Shown one piece after another: positions 54,401 through 63,693 of a DNA stretch of 64,000 nt (positions within the stretch are counted from its first letter, which is position 1; each line of letters opens with the position of its first letter). The notes under the pieces were generated by a model that was given only the letters and a program-made list of their open reading frames with translations, made no database searches and had not been told where the DNA came from. A program made the position numbers and the translations under genes. Source of the stretch: Leuctra nigra (taxonomy: Eukaryota; Arthropoda; Insecta; Plecoptera; Leuctridae); assembly GCA_934045905.1 (NCBI GenBank), contig OW203773.1, positions 13,937,246-14,001,245 on the forward strand. Direction: 5' to 3'.

Positions 54401-56716
54401 TTATCCCTTCCCCCCCAAATTGCAAATTTAGTTCCTACGCGCCTGTCCAACCATGATAGGTATTTCAGTAACATTTTGTGAGCACAAACAAACAGCCTCA
54501 TGCTCAAAAGAATGTCTAGATTTATCGACGCAAGTGACCAGAGTCTACTGGGGTGCGATCGTGTAAAATGACAACTTCCTTGTCGAAGCGAGAAGGCCGT
54601 GAATAACATTGAGATGAGAAGCTTGTCGCTTCGACAAGGGAGTTGTCATTTTACACGATCGCAGCCCTGGATTCCATCCATAAGATTATTAGCTCACGGT
54701 CTTGTGGTGTTGAGGACTGACATCCGCAAATATCAACTTGCGGACGCAACTTCTTTTAAGGTGGGGACATCGAATGCCACACCCGAAAATATTTTTTACT
54801 GAAATTAGCAATATTTATTAACTTTTCCAACATTTCAACTATATTTAAGTATGAAGGATTCATAAAATGTCATGTAACTTGCAACCCATGACTTATATTG
54901 AGTTTTCAATTTGATGCCTTCAGAAGATGAGGAAATTTTTAACACAGGAGGTATAGGAAAATGATTTAGTTTATGCTGTCTTACTTTTAAAATAGTGCAG
55001 GATGGTATCGTTTTATATTTTTTTCCTGATAATATATCCATATGTCAACTAGAAAATAAGTTTTTGTTGAAATCTATAGACACAAAAAAAATTAGATCTT
55101 CATTTTAGCGTATAAATTGCACGATTTTTCTTGGCTGCCATAAGCTAACATTGGGAGACATATGGGTTTATCTCAAAAACTAGTTCACGATGCTAGTTTT
55201 TGGGGGCCATATTCTGGTGTAGAATGAAATTGTCTATAAGAATGCAAAGTTACAGCGAATTCTATCGAAGTAGGGGTTACGCTCTTCCCCCCTTAAGTAT
55301 GAGGCTGTAAAACCGATCCCTTGTACTGATCCTCCCCGATCTCGTCTGGATTGCAGCCATGAGGGCGGCGCTGGGTTTCACCGCCACCGGCGTGTTCACC
55401 AACAGCGACCCGATGTGGAAGCAGATGGAGAAGGCTGGCGGCGTCACCGGCGACCGCGTGTGGCGCATGCCGCTGTGGCGTCACTACACGCACAAGGTCA
55501 CCAAGATCCGCGCCGCCGACATGACCAACGTCGGCCAGGGCGCCGGGACGCCGTGCCGCGCCGCCGCCTTCCTCAGGGTAGGTGTACAGGAGGTCGTAGC
55601 GCGTACAGGAGGTCGTGCAGCCTTCATTGGGGTAGGTGTCCGCCAGAGAGTGTGAACAGGAGGTCACCACCTTCCACAGGGTTGGTGTCAGTCGGGCGTA
55701 GCTTGTACAGGAGGCCGTGCAGGGAGACGACCTCCACGACGGCGTCCTCATGCGTGTTGTGTGTACAGGAGTACGTGCAGGGCGGCGACTGGATCCACAT
55801 GAACACCTCCGGCAAGGAGTTGCTGGCCGACTGCGAGGACTACCCCTACCTGAGCCACGACCTCCACGACGGCGTCCTCATGCGTGTTGTGTGTACAGGA
55901 GTACGTGCAGGGCGGCGACTGGATCCACATGGACACCTCCGGCAAGGGGTTGCTGGCCGACTGCGAGGACTACCCCTACCTGAGCCACGACCTCCACGAC
56001 GGCGTCCTCATGCGTGTTGTGTGTACAGGAGTACGTGCAGGGCGGCGACTGGATCCACATGGACACCTCCGGCAAGGGGTTGCTGGCCGACTGCGAGGAC
56101 TACCCCTACCTGAGTCACGACCTCCACGACGGCGTCCTCATGCGTGTTGTGTGTACAGGAGTACGTGCAGGGCGGCGACTGGATCCACATGGACACCTCC
56201 GGCAAGGGGTTGCTGGCCGCCTGCGAGGACTACCCCTACCTGAGTCACGACCTCCACGACGGCGTCCTCATGCGTGTTGTGTGTACAGGAGTACGTGCAG
56301 GGCGGCGACTGGATCCACATGGACACCTCCGGCAAGGGGTTGCTGGCCGCCTGCGAGGACTACCCCTACCTGAGCCACGACCTCCACGACGGCGTCCTCA
56401 TGCGTGTTGTGTGTACAGGAGTACGTGCAGGGCGGCGACTGGATCCACATGGACACCTCCGGCAAGGGGTTGCTGGCCGCCTGCGAGGACTACCCCTACC
56501 TGAGCCACGACCTCCACGACGGCGTCCTCATGCGTGTTGTGTGTACAGGAGTACGTGCAGGGCGGCGACTGGATCCACATGGACACCTCCGGCAAGGGGT
56601 TGCTGGCCGACTGCGAGGACTACCCCTACCTGAGCTACGGACGCATGACGGGATCGCCGACGCGTACCATCATCCAGTTCCTCTACCAGCTCGCCTGCGA
56701 CGCGGCGAAGAAGTAA
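45330..56716 (+). CDS. Leucine aminopeptidase (M17) homologue with altered active site, nine exons
   Basis: Exons: 45330-45456, 47722-47977, 48597-48785, 49451-49553, 49995-50219, 50966-51068, 52429-52629, 55357-55577, 56549-56716. All are GT/AG with agreeing phases, giving about 490 residues, the usual length for eukaryotic cytosol-type LAP. M17 enzymes are hexameric two-metal aminopeptidases. Family landmarks are KGLILGVYS, VAVVGLGKE, ANLMTPTLFA, CGKGLTFESGG, PLCENMVSG, NNEGRLVMADA, ATGVFTNSD, GDRVWRMPL and GRMTGSPTRT. The N-terminus (MALRRGLSRLL...FLRRNAAA) is basic and looks like a mitochondrial presequence. Key residues differ: by bovine numbering D255 is Glu, K262 Asn, D273 Glu and D332 Asn; K250, E334 and R336 remain. 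It resembles the inactive sperm LAPs (S-Laps) of flies, but tissue is unknown. Confidence 0.94.
46493..46700. mobile_element. MITE related to the 57.1-kb element
   Basis: It shares ATTGATCGTTCAATAAATCT, GATCGCACCATCAGAAGTCA and GTCTAAGCGATCTCCTTGTC with the element at 57129, in the opposite direction. It sits in LAP intron 1. Confidence 0.7.
47339..47721 (+). repeat. 40-bp tandem array of LAP exon 2 acceptor
   Basis: Ten copies of CCCCCGTGTCCCAG|GTTC precede the true acceptor at 47722. Most units are 40 bp and continue ATCCTCGGCGTGT, the same as the first bases of exon 2. Two units are short (21 bp) and two have a 46-bp form with CGGGTTCGACAACAACG; the short and long forms occur in the same order twice, so a higher-order block was duplicated. 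Several units read GTGTAA, so splicing to them would stop translation after five codons. Confidence 0.93.
47722..47977 (+). CDS. LAP exon 2, N-terminal domain
   Basis: It encodes LILGVYSDADERSHKLTAAA through the M17 N-terminal domain to NMDECKEAI, ending CAATCAG|GTGAGT. The acceptor is the eleventh and last of a row of near-identical GTCCCAG|GTT junctions; only this one is followed by a long open exon. The donor likewise heads a run of degenerate donor copies. Confidence 0.93.
47965..48150 (+). repeat. Degenerate repeats of LAP exon 2 donor region
   Basis: The true junction GGAAGCAATCAG|GTGAGTGT is followed by look-alikes such as GGAGGCGATCAGGGTAAGG and GGAGGCGTTCAGGCGGGTGT. The units share GGAGGCG-TCAGG-GGGTGTAGG with irregular spacing. 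They look like decayed tandem copies of the donor junction. Confidence 0.7.
48597..49553 (+). CDS. LAP exons 3 and 4
   Basis: Exon 3 (48597-48785) encodes VAAAVGAKVLRQQGIPFVYS to DLWFDDD. Exon 4 (49451-49553) encodes GWQRGIFKAEAQNLARKLSD to TPTLFAQ, with the conserved ANxMTPTxFA motif linking the N-terminal and catalytic domains. The intron between them holds a SINE-like repeat. Confidence 0.92.
48880..49155 (+). mobile_element. SINE-like repeat with TATCTTATCTTA tail
   Basis: It contains GTCCTTCGGATGGGACGTTA, AGGCTACATGCC and a tail of TATCTTA repeats, the form of an insect retroposon 3' end. It lies in LAP intron 3. Confidence 0.6.
49676..49829. mobile_element. Small inverted-repeat MITE
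   Basis: AGCCGGGTCCACATAGACCG mirrors CGGTCTATGTGGACCCAGCC. It is about 154 bp and lies in LAP intron 4. Confidence 0.82.
49995..52629 (+). CDS. LAP exons 5-7, two-metal centre
   Basis: Exon 5 (49995-50219) ends CGKGLTFESGGLCLNK, exon 6 (50966-51068) carries MAERRGEMAGAAICVAVL, and exon 7 (52429-52629) carries PLCENMVSG and IDKTNNEGRLVMADAM. Spacing between SGG and the GEM motif equals that of active LAPs, so residues can be aligned without gaps. The metal ligand Asp of TFDSGG is Glu, the catalytic Lys of GISIK is Asn, Asp of RADMGG is Glu, and the first Asp of DAEGR is Asn. The exons are also unusually rich in Cys. Confidence 0.92.
50268..50520 (+). mobile_element. SINE copy in LAP intron 5
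   Basis: It reads GGCCCGGGTTCGATTCCCGC (B box), GACTGGGGTTTTTTCGTGG, CCCTCAGTCGACAGGCAAAT and CCTACTAATAGGCCACGACC, to GTGCGACGTTA, where a TTAA-type MITE is inserted. Confidence 0.82.
50523..50915. mobile_element. TTAA-type MITE in LAP intron 5
   Basis: The left end GACGGCTGAGTAGTGAG joins the GCGACGTTA end of a SINE copy, so it appears to have entered the SINE's own TTAA. The right arm ends TCTAACTCACTACTACTG. The hairpin centre is near 50710. Confidence 0.75.
51568..52207. mobile_element. hAT-type MITE, AAGTTAC-rich
   Basis: Ends CAGAGCTGGGTAAGTTAC and GTTACTACCCAGCTCTG are flanked by exact 8-bp duplications GTAGATAC. The interior has repeated AAAGGAACTT and AAGTTACTT, as in the 30036 element. 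It sits in LAP intron 6. Confidence 0.88.
52661..53047. mobile_element. MITE followed by a SINE fragment, LAP intron 7
   Basis: AAGGTACGTTTACAGCTTGA at 52662 mirrors GAGCTGTAAACGTACCTTAA at 52835, with GCTCGACGCTAGCGCTG-like phrases inside. From 52838 comes a SINE tail (CCTACTAATAGGCCACGACC, CATCATCATCGTCGCCATTA). Confidence 0.75.
53179..54066 (+). repeat. Dispersed repeat family, copy 3
   Basis: It matches copy 2 over the full length, including an internal AAAAAAAATACAAACAAAAA stretch before CACACAGAGAAAGTGCC. Repeated internal phrases (GACCATGCAAAGTTTTAAGT and similar) indicate an older internal duplication. A fragment of the same family occurs near 59500-59950. Confidence 0.72.
54549..54667. 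repeat. Near-perfect hairpin of about 115 bp
   Basis: GGTGCGATCGTGTAAAATGA then CAACTTCCTTGTCGAAGCGA mirrors TCGCTTCGACAAGGGAGTTG then TCATTTTACACGATCGCAGC. The loop is about 30 bp. It may be a small MITE. Confidence 0.8.
55357..55577 (+). CDS. LAP exon 8
   Basis: It encodes MRAALGFTATGVFTNSDPMW, GDRVWRMPLWRHYTHKV, IRAADMTNVG and AAFLR, the conserved C-terminal core of M17 proteins, and ends in phase 0 at AGG|GTAGGT. It must join an exon starting with E-Y-V, seven copies of which follow. Confidence 0.93.
55578..55768 (+). repeat. Degenerate minisatellite in LAP intron 8
   Basis: Short units such as GTACAGGAGGTCGTGCAG and GGTAGGTGT recur irregularly between the exon 8 donor and the first 130-bp unit. 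They resemble the acceptor stretch GTACAGGAGTACGTGCAG of the array, and may be its older, decayed part. Confidence 0.6.
55769..56548 (+). repeat. 130-bp tandem array of LAP last-exon acceptor and exon start
   Basis: Six exact-length 130-bp units begin at 55769, 55899, 56029, 56159, 56289 and 56419, and the true last exon is the seventh. Each holds GTGTGTACAG, the first 29 codons of the exon, then a CACGACCTCCACGACGG link. Units are almost identical; unit 1 differs most (NTSGKE for DTSGKG), and some have GCC for GAC in the DCED codons. 130 is not a multiple of three and one frame has TGA in each unit, so reading through the units breaks the protein. Confidence 0.95.
56549..56716 (+). CDS. LAP last exon, seventh copy of the 130-bp array
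   Basis: It encodes EYVQGGDWIHMDTSGKGLLA, then DCEDYPYLSYGRMTGSPTRT and the tail IIQFLYQLACDAAKK with TAA at 56714. Only this copy continues into the family C-terminus GRMTGxPTRTIIQFL. Its acceptor GTGTGTACAG is identical to those of six upstream copies. Confidence 0.92.
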   Translation, partial: EYVQGGDWIHMDTSGKGLLADCEDYPYLSYGRMTGSPTRTIIQFLYQLACDAAKK

Positions 56717-56880
56717 AGCCCGGGAGAAATTCACAGTTACGACGGCAATTCTTCTTCTATGCGACTTTATAATAGAATCATTTATTTTTCGACAGAGGAC
56801 TATTTTTTGGAAGTAGATTTTTGAACTTTTTCGTGACATGATGAATGTGTATAGGCCAAATCTTTTTTACGTGAATAGAA

Positions 56881-56886
56881 AATAAA
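56881..56886 (+). promoter_or_regulatory. LAP polyadenylation signal
   Basis: AATAAA lies 165 nt after the LAP stop codon and is followed by a T-rich stretch. It is the first perfect hexamer downstream of the gene. Confidence 0.65.
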
Positions 56887-57128
56887 AATTGCCGTTTTGT
56901 TAACATAATCTGCTTTTGTTGAATTCATTTTAGCCTTATTTCATTCCACCATCATTTTTACAATCTTCCACTCGCCCAAGTCAAATAAGTTATGTGATGG
57001 TGGTATGTGAACTTTTTCCAATTATTGATAACATACGACAAATTTTCTAGTACCATAGAAGGGAAAGACAATCCAAACAAAAGGCTCCATCATGTGTGTA
57101 GGTATTTCAAAGTTACAACAGATTTAAA

Positions 57129-57342
57129 GTACACTCGGCCAAACAAAACTTGAACGTTGACCAAGTTTGAATGACTGCTGGTCATGTCCCATAACCAATC
57201 AAAGCTTGTTATTATATTGAAATGTGACGTCACCTACTAGAGTGAGACAATGAGATCGCTTAGACTGACTTCTGATGGTGCGATCTTACATTTATCAGCC
57301 TATCAGATTTATTGAACGTTCAAGTTTTGTTTGGCCAGTGTA
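57129..57342. mobile_element. Inverted-repeat MITE
   Basis: TACACTCGGCCAAACAAAAC then TTGAACGTT at the left mirrors AACGTTCAAGTTTTGTTTGG then CCAGTGTA at the right. A relative is at 46493. Confidence 0.82.
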
Positions 57343-58734
57343 CCTATTTCAAATTTCACTAGAAAGATAAGATACCATTAGGTAAGCTTTGCTTGTACTT
57401 TTCACAATTAATTAAAATCCAAATGGTATATTAGTTCGTGGTCCAGATAAAATAATTTGCTCGAACAACTTTATAATTAGCTACTTTTATGCTAACGACA
57501 GACAAAACTAACGATTCAAATACTGATGAGAATTTAATCAGACAAAAATCATATAAAAAATCACATTGTAATGTTTAGATTTGACGAAGTTGACCAGCGT
57601 TATTGAATGTGGATTTAAAAAGAACTATTAATTTTCGTTCAGGGAATACACTTATCAATTAGATTTCAGAATAATAGTTATTTTATTAAAATTGAGATGT
57701 TGCTGAACACAGATATAGTATTATTTTTGTTGTGGGACAAGTAGTTTTCGAGAAATTCAGTAACAAAGTTTGATAATTTTTTTAAAATTTTAAAACAGGA
57801 AATTGACGATGACATCACAATCCTCTATATTGCCATGGTAACAAAGGAATCACCATGGTAACACATTGTTGGAGACTTGGAAATTACATCACAATCCTGG
57901 ATTCTGTTGCCTGCCGTTTTTCCCGCCAAAATATTCCATGACATTTGAATTTGATTTTTATGTATGAAAATTTTAAATTTCGCTGGTGATAATGTGTGTT
58001 TGCCATTGTTATTTGTGTTGATATTTACAAATTAACAAGAATAACATTTCATGTGACTTCCCTATTCAAATTTGCGGAAGTTCGAAAACTTCCAGCAATG
58101 ACATTCTTCTGATCCTCGATCCATTCTGCATTTAACACATCAAGTTTACACGCGTGCGCACTAGGCCATGTCGATCATGAGTGAAACTGTTTTACCGACT
58201 CAACCATGCCATATAACATGGTAACTAATTAACGAGATAATTAAAGTCGTTAACTTATTATCTAAACTTCATCGCAATTATGATTAACAATCATTTCAAT
58301 AAATACTTTATAGTTATACCTTTCATGATCAACTTTCCAAAGAGAACGATTATTTAAATGGGATATGAAAGATATTTATGAATTTTCGCTTTCAAAACGA
58401 AGAATAGAACTGTTACTTTCATATGATTTCGGTTTCAATATAGGGCAGCAAGATATAGCTAATACGTTGTATGCAAGGTCATATTACTAAATTGATAATA
58501 GATTTAAATAGTTTGAATCCAATCCAATATTTTCTGGTTCTCAGATCCAGCTGAAATTTTCCATACGTGTAAAGGTAGGTACCACTTGTCTAGTTTTTAT
58601 CTAGTTTTCAACAATATCTTCCGATTATTGAAAAATTAAAATGTTCCTATCTTGAAATGATCTAGGCACGAGACAAAACTTCCTAGAGCTCAAAATACTT
58701 CAATATTATTTAGGTTTTATCATTTTTGTTTTGA

Positions 58735-58900
58735 TTAACGTCGCACTCTTCTAAAGCTAGGCTTTGGCGACGGATGAATGATTAGGATGATGATGAATAA
58801 GTAAGGGTAACGGTGGGAACGAAGCGGTTGTGGCGATTGTCGGGAACCTACCCATAATTTGCCTCTCGACTGAGGAAATCGAGGAAACAATCTCAGTCAG
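58735..58900 (-). mobile_element. SINE copy, diverged
   Basis: It contains TTAACGTCGCACTCTTCTAA, GGCGACGGATGAATGAT and CTCGACTGAGGAAATC, the reverse of the family. Confidence 0.65.
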
Positions 58901-59640
58901 TTCTTCTTTGGTGGAAATGTTTTTAAATTTTTACACATCGAATAGGTAGAACATATAATCATTTCGTACCTATTGATGTAAAATCTTGTGTTGCTCCACA
59001 AAAGATATATTTAAAATCTGTCACTGTCTTCAAAATCTCATGACAAATTTGTGGATAACAGAGAAACACGGTTATCTCGCAAACCTTCAAATTAATGTCT
59101 TGAACAGATGAGCTTCAATAATAATTGAATAAATCAACTAAATTAGTTTCAGCTTTTGAACCATTAAACTATAGAAATTTTGAAAAATATTTAACATATA
59201 TAATTTTTTTGTTCCCAAACTGACTCTATACTGAAATTTCCATATTTTTCATCTTTGAATCAATTGGACTATAATTTACATATTGATAGCGTAGCTCAAA
59301 AATATGAAAATTATTTTCCTCTCTTTTCATAATTTGAATGGCCTTCGTATTGCATGCGATTTCATTATGCGTTTGCAACAAGTTTTCAAGTTTCTGCTCT
59401 ACAGACCTCGAAGAGAACCGAAACGAAATGCGTCAAATTATTAATATCTGCGACATTTCCTTCCAGAAATTTGACAACTATTCACATAAAATGTCCGTAA
59501 AATGTCAATAGTTTTGAAGATAACGACAGATAAGTCTGCAAATTGTCAAAAAGATCTAAAATGTTGGTCCCAAAGACCATGCAAAGTTAGTTGAACGCTC
59601 AAACGGTTCCATTTTTAATTTTAAATACATCACAGTATTT

Positions 59641-59792
59641 AAGCAATTGAAAGTATTGGGTTATTTCTTCATGCTTTTGTAAAATTATTTATTATTTTGT
59701 CTACAGTTTTAATATAAAAATCGAAACTGTAGACAAAATAATAAATAATTTTACAAAAACATGACGAAATATCCCAATTCTTTTAATTGCTT
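59641..59792. repeat. Long hairpin, about 69-bp arms
   Basis: The left arm (59641-59709) and right arm (59724-59792) are complementary with only a few mismatches around a 14-base loop. The inner part TTATTATTTTGTCTACAGTT pairs perfectly. AT-rich; no coding potential. Confidence 0.85.
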
Positions 59793-60066
59793 TAATAACA
59801 ATAGTCATGAATCTTTAAAAACATGTTTAAATCACAGTATCTTGTTCAAAAACTGTAAAAGTGTAAAATAAATCAGATCGGTCGGTAGAACAGTGCGTCC
59901 TGTATACAAAAACACAAACAAAAAAACAAACAGAGAAAGCACCATAAGAGTATTTAAAAAGTGCACATACGCGAATGAATGTGCAGTTGAAAACGTGACT
60001 GCATTATCTCGGCCAGTGCGCACTTCTTCTGCGCCGCAAAACACTCCCGACATCGCACCCGATGAA

Positions 60067-60690
60067 CCAGATCCATTGCCCGCGAAATAGATCCTGCGGC
60101 GTGAAAAACCACCGCTGCAGGCGCGTCTGAGCGGCTCATCGAGGAGCAGTGCAGCGTGGCGCAGTATCTAGTCATTACTAGATCACCCGGTCTAATTGAC
60201 AGCTGTCAAGCTCCTCACTAGATCCATTGCCCGCGATATAGATCCTGCGGCGTGTAAAAACCACCGCTGCAGACGCGTCTGAGCGGCTCATCGAGGAGCA
60301 GTGCAGCGTGGCGCAGGATCTAGTCATTACTAGATCACCCGGTCTAATTGACAGCTGTCAAGCTCCGGGTGGACTTCACTAGATCCAATGTCCACGATAT
60401 AGATCCTGCGGCGTGTAAAAACCACCGCTGCAGACGCGTCTGAGCGGCTCATCGAGGAGCAGTGCAGCGTGGCGCAGGATCTAGTCAATACTAGATCACC
60501 CGGTCTAATTGACAGCTATCAAGCTCCACACTAGATCCATTGCCCGCGATATAGATCCTGCAGCGTGTAAAAACCAAGGCTGCAGACGCGTTTGAGCGGC
60601 TCATCGAGGAGCAGTGCAGCGTGGCGCAGGATCTAGTGATTACAGATCACCCGGTCTAATTGACAGCTGTCAAGCTCCGGGTGGACTTTA
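60067..60690. repeat. 155-bp tandem repeat, four copies
   Basis: Units begin AGATCCATTGCCCGCGATAT (about 60068, 60221, 60379, 60534) and hold CTGCAGACGCGTCTGAGCGG, CATCGAGGAGCAGTGCAGCG, CTAGTCATTACTAG and TTGACAGCTGTCAA. Unit lengths vary by a CGGGTGGACTT insert present in alternate copies. GC-rich compared with its surroundings. Confidence 0.9.
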
Positions 60691-60799
60691 ACACGGAAAC
60701 AAACTGACAGTTCTTTTTCTATGATATTTAAGAAGCAAAAGACCTGAAGTCCATTTTAGCGATTTTAAACCAATCAATTTTATGGACTCATGAAAGCAA

Positions 60800-61250
60800 G
60801 CTCGTGAATAAAATACAGCCACAAATATGGGCGTCCGCAGGATTTCTGCCAAAGGCAAAAAAACAATTTTTCCAAGGGATAGGGGGGGGGGGGGGGGGTG
60901 TGGAAGTACGCTGCCCCGCAGGGCGGTTATGCCCCCACGCTGCGCTCCCCACAGGTTTTTGGTTTTTTAGACACTTGGCGATCAATTCTGCAACGTTTCG
61001 AGGTTATTTGGTTGAAATATTCAATAGTTTTTATAATTTGACACTTTATGAGTGGTGGAGGGCGCTCCCACCTTGCCCAACAGGGCAATTTTTGTTTTTT
61101 TGACACTTTAAAATTTTATTTTTTATTTTTTTTAGACCATACGAAAATACTACGGAAACTGTATGTTTTCCTGACATCCACGGGGGCAACGGCCCCCCTT
61201 GTCCCCTATCCCCCTGTGAACGCCCATGGTTACAAATAAGCTTGGATAAA
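60800..61250. repeat. Two relatives of a GGGGG/CCCC-bearing repeat
   Basis: Two blocks (60830-60960 and 61046-61235) share CCNGCAGGGC(A/G), poly-G or poly-C and a TTTTTTGACACTTT-like phrase. A further relative with CTGGGGCTATTCGCCCCAGA lies at 54235-54360. They resemble the filler of the hAT elements at 6594 and 18716. Confidence 0.5.
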
Positions 61251-61383
61251 GACATCACTGGTTTATGAGCTCACCCCGAGGAAGCATTGAAATGGACTTG
61301 GGGCCATCTGCCTCTAAGATACGAAGTCATTATATGATGGTTTAACTATCATTATGAAAAATACATGTGTTACTTATTGTAGG

Positions 61384-61583
61384 GTAATTGCAACACCCAT
61401 GACCCTTACCTAATATCGCCAGATTTCAGTAGCACCGTGTTACTGTAGCACAACTTTTGTTTTAAAAGTTTTAGCCATAAGAGCTAACATTGTCGCCATG
61501 GCAACTAGCCGATCGTGCTACAGTAACACCAGGTAACACGGTGCTACTGAAATATTGGCGATATTAGGTAAGGGTCCTGGTTA
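61384..61583. mobile_element. Small foldback element
   Basis: ACCCTTACCTAATATCGCCA then GATTTCAGTAGCACCGTGTT at the left mirrors AACACGGTGCTACTGAAATA then TTGGCGATATTAGGTAAGGG at the right. Confidence 0.82.
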
Positions 61584-61744
61584 CTATGGTATCTGTGGTT
61601 GTTTATATTGCTGGGGGAAAGGCAATTCTTCAATAATGTAATCTTATTTTAACTGCAGTTGTGACAGAAAGATAACGAAAAAGACAGAGAGAAAGAGTAT
61701 CAACTAAAATAAGGATACAATGACTAGAAAGATAACGATTGCCT

Positions 61745-63075
61745 ACTTATTTACTGAAATAAGTGGGTAACTTTGATAGGATGTTCACATGATCAGTCTG
61801 ACTGGATATTAGTAGCACTTTTTAATTTTTGCTTCGTGCCTTGTTAATTATGCGCCGGTTATTCAACAAAACCGCTCAAAACTATGAAATTTCCTATACG
61901 ATTGGAGACTATATACACGTGAACCAATTGATCTAAAATTTTAATCATGATTCGATAAAAGACAAACTTAGGGTTATCACTTGGTACATTTTTAAAATTA
62001 CATTTTATACGGCACACAGCGAGACAAGAAAATATAAAACAATTCACAAAAATTCAATTAAATATTACTAATTAACGAAGCAAAAAATTAAAAATGTACC
62101 AAGGATAACTCTAAATTTGTCTTTGATCTAATCATGATTAAAATTTCAAATCATTTCGTCAACCCATTTTGTCTCCAATCGTATCCAAACAAGTGCCTCC
62201 AAAACGCGGCAAAATCGTTTTCACCGATATAATGTTCATGATTTTCCTCAGTCTATAGGCAAATGTTGGGAAGGTTCCTCACAAACATGCCACAACCGCC
62301 TCCTTCCCATCGTCTATTCATTATACTTCATCATGTCAAGCAAGGTTGGCAAGTGTACTTGGCCGCCAGTATTCGGCCTCAAGCTTGTCTTTACCAACCG
62401 ATTATCACGCATCGCCTAATCAGTGATCAGTCCATGTGTTAAACAGCTGATATCAATGCCGTTGATGTTTGCAGCTCAGCCGAAATCCAGTCTAACATAT
62501 GTGTCAATAGTCTTGACTGAAGATCGTCCAAGACTTTAACATGCACTAAGGGTCATTTTCATGTGTTTAAGAATAAGTTCTTCGACCTTAATGGTGCTGC
62601 AAGCGCGAGCGATTTTGATGCTTTTTGTAGACACTTTTTGCGATACGATTGGAGACGAAATGGGTAGACCAAATTATTTGAAATTTTAATCGTGATTAGA
62701 TAAAATACAAACTTAGGGTTATCCCTTGGTGCACTTTTAATTTTTGTTTCGTTAATTAGTAATAATTAGTGGATTTTTGGTGAAAAATAAGCTATTTTCT
62801 TGTCTCCATGGGCGCCGTATAACATTAAACTTAAAAAATTTACCAAGTGATAACCCTAAGTTTGTCTTTCATCTAATCATGATTAAAATTTGAGATCAAT
62901 TGGTTAACGAGTTTGGTCTCCAATCGTATTGGAAATTTCATAGTTTTGCGCGGTTTTGTTGAATAACCGACGCCTAATTAACGATGCAATGAGCAAAAAT
63001 TAAAAAGTGCTAGGTACCAATATACAATCAGACTGATCATGTGAACATCCTGTAAAAGTTACACTCACTTATGAA
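61745..63075. mobile_element. 1.3-kb inverted-repeat element with SINE inserted
   Basis: The left arm near 61755-61920 (CACATGATCAGTCTGA, GGTTATTCAACAAAACCGC, CGATTGGAGAC) mirrors 62930-63065. Inner phrases (TAACCCTAAGTTTGTCTTT) recur in both directions. A SINE fragment lies at 62230-62340. Confidence 0.75.
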
Positions 63076-63317
63076 ACAATTTTTCTCTCTCAATTTTCTA
63101 AAACGGCTATGGGTTAAATTGTTAATAGAATGGGAATTTCATCAATATAAGCAGGTTACAATGCTTGGAGGAATTATTGGGTTATTTGATTTGGTCCTTA
63201 TTAAAAGAACACATGGCCAAAGTAAAAACGGTTTTTGCACGAAACGGATTGGCTGCCAGGGCTCTATTCTAGAACGTTTTCCCAAATTCCATTCTGATGG
63301 AAATTTAAAAGACCTAG

Positions 63318-63449
63318 AATAGGGGCCCTATTCTGTAACTTTAAAATTCCCGCTTCTGTTAGAATCCGATTCGGCGCAATGTTAATTCATATGACCGTGA
63401 GCCGGATTCCATCTGAAACGGGAATATGGAAGTTATAGAATAGGGCCTC
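63318..63449. mobile_element. Small inverted-repeat MITE
   Basis: GGGCCCTATTCTGTAACTTT mirrors GGAAGTTATAGAATAGGGCC. The arms flank a TTCGGCGCAAT core. Confidence 0.75.
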
Positions 63450-63693
63450 AGGTCAGATTCCTCGAGAATCAATCCTTGTTATTATCAATGAACATTGATA
63501 GTTTTGCGCAGTTTTGTTGAAAAAATAGGTAAATAAGATTGGCTGGTATTACATCATGGCTGTTGCCCGGTTTCAACCGATAAATCTAACTTTATCGGGA
63601 CATTATGATAAAAAAATTAAAATTACTGATGTAAACATTCGAATATAGAATAATTTTGAATTGAACCCGCGTTTTCACTTGCTAGCCTCAATT

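Larger units (their letters stand above)
56890..60060. other. Intergenic DNA downstream of LAP
   Basis: I see no gene here. It holds the MITE at 57129-57342 (listed), a SINE fragment at 58735-58900, a fragment of the dispersed 0.9-kb family at 59500-59950 and the hairpin at 59641-59792. Confidence 0.5.

Noticed and set aside
55415..56633. Many overlapping 65-230 residue open frames on both strands
   Set aside because: They arise from the 130-bp array in off-frames; only the last copy read in the LAP frame makes sense.
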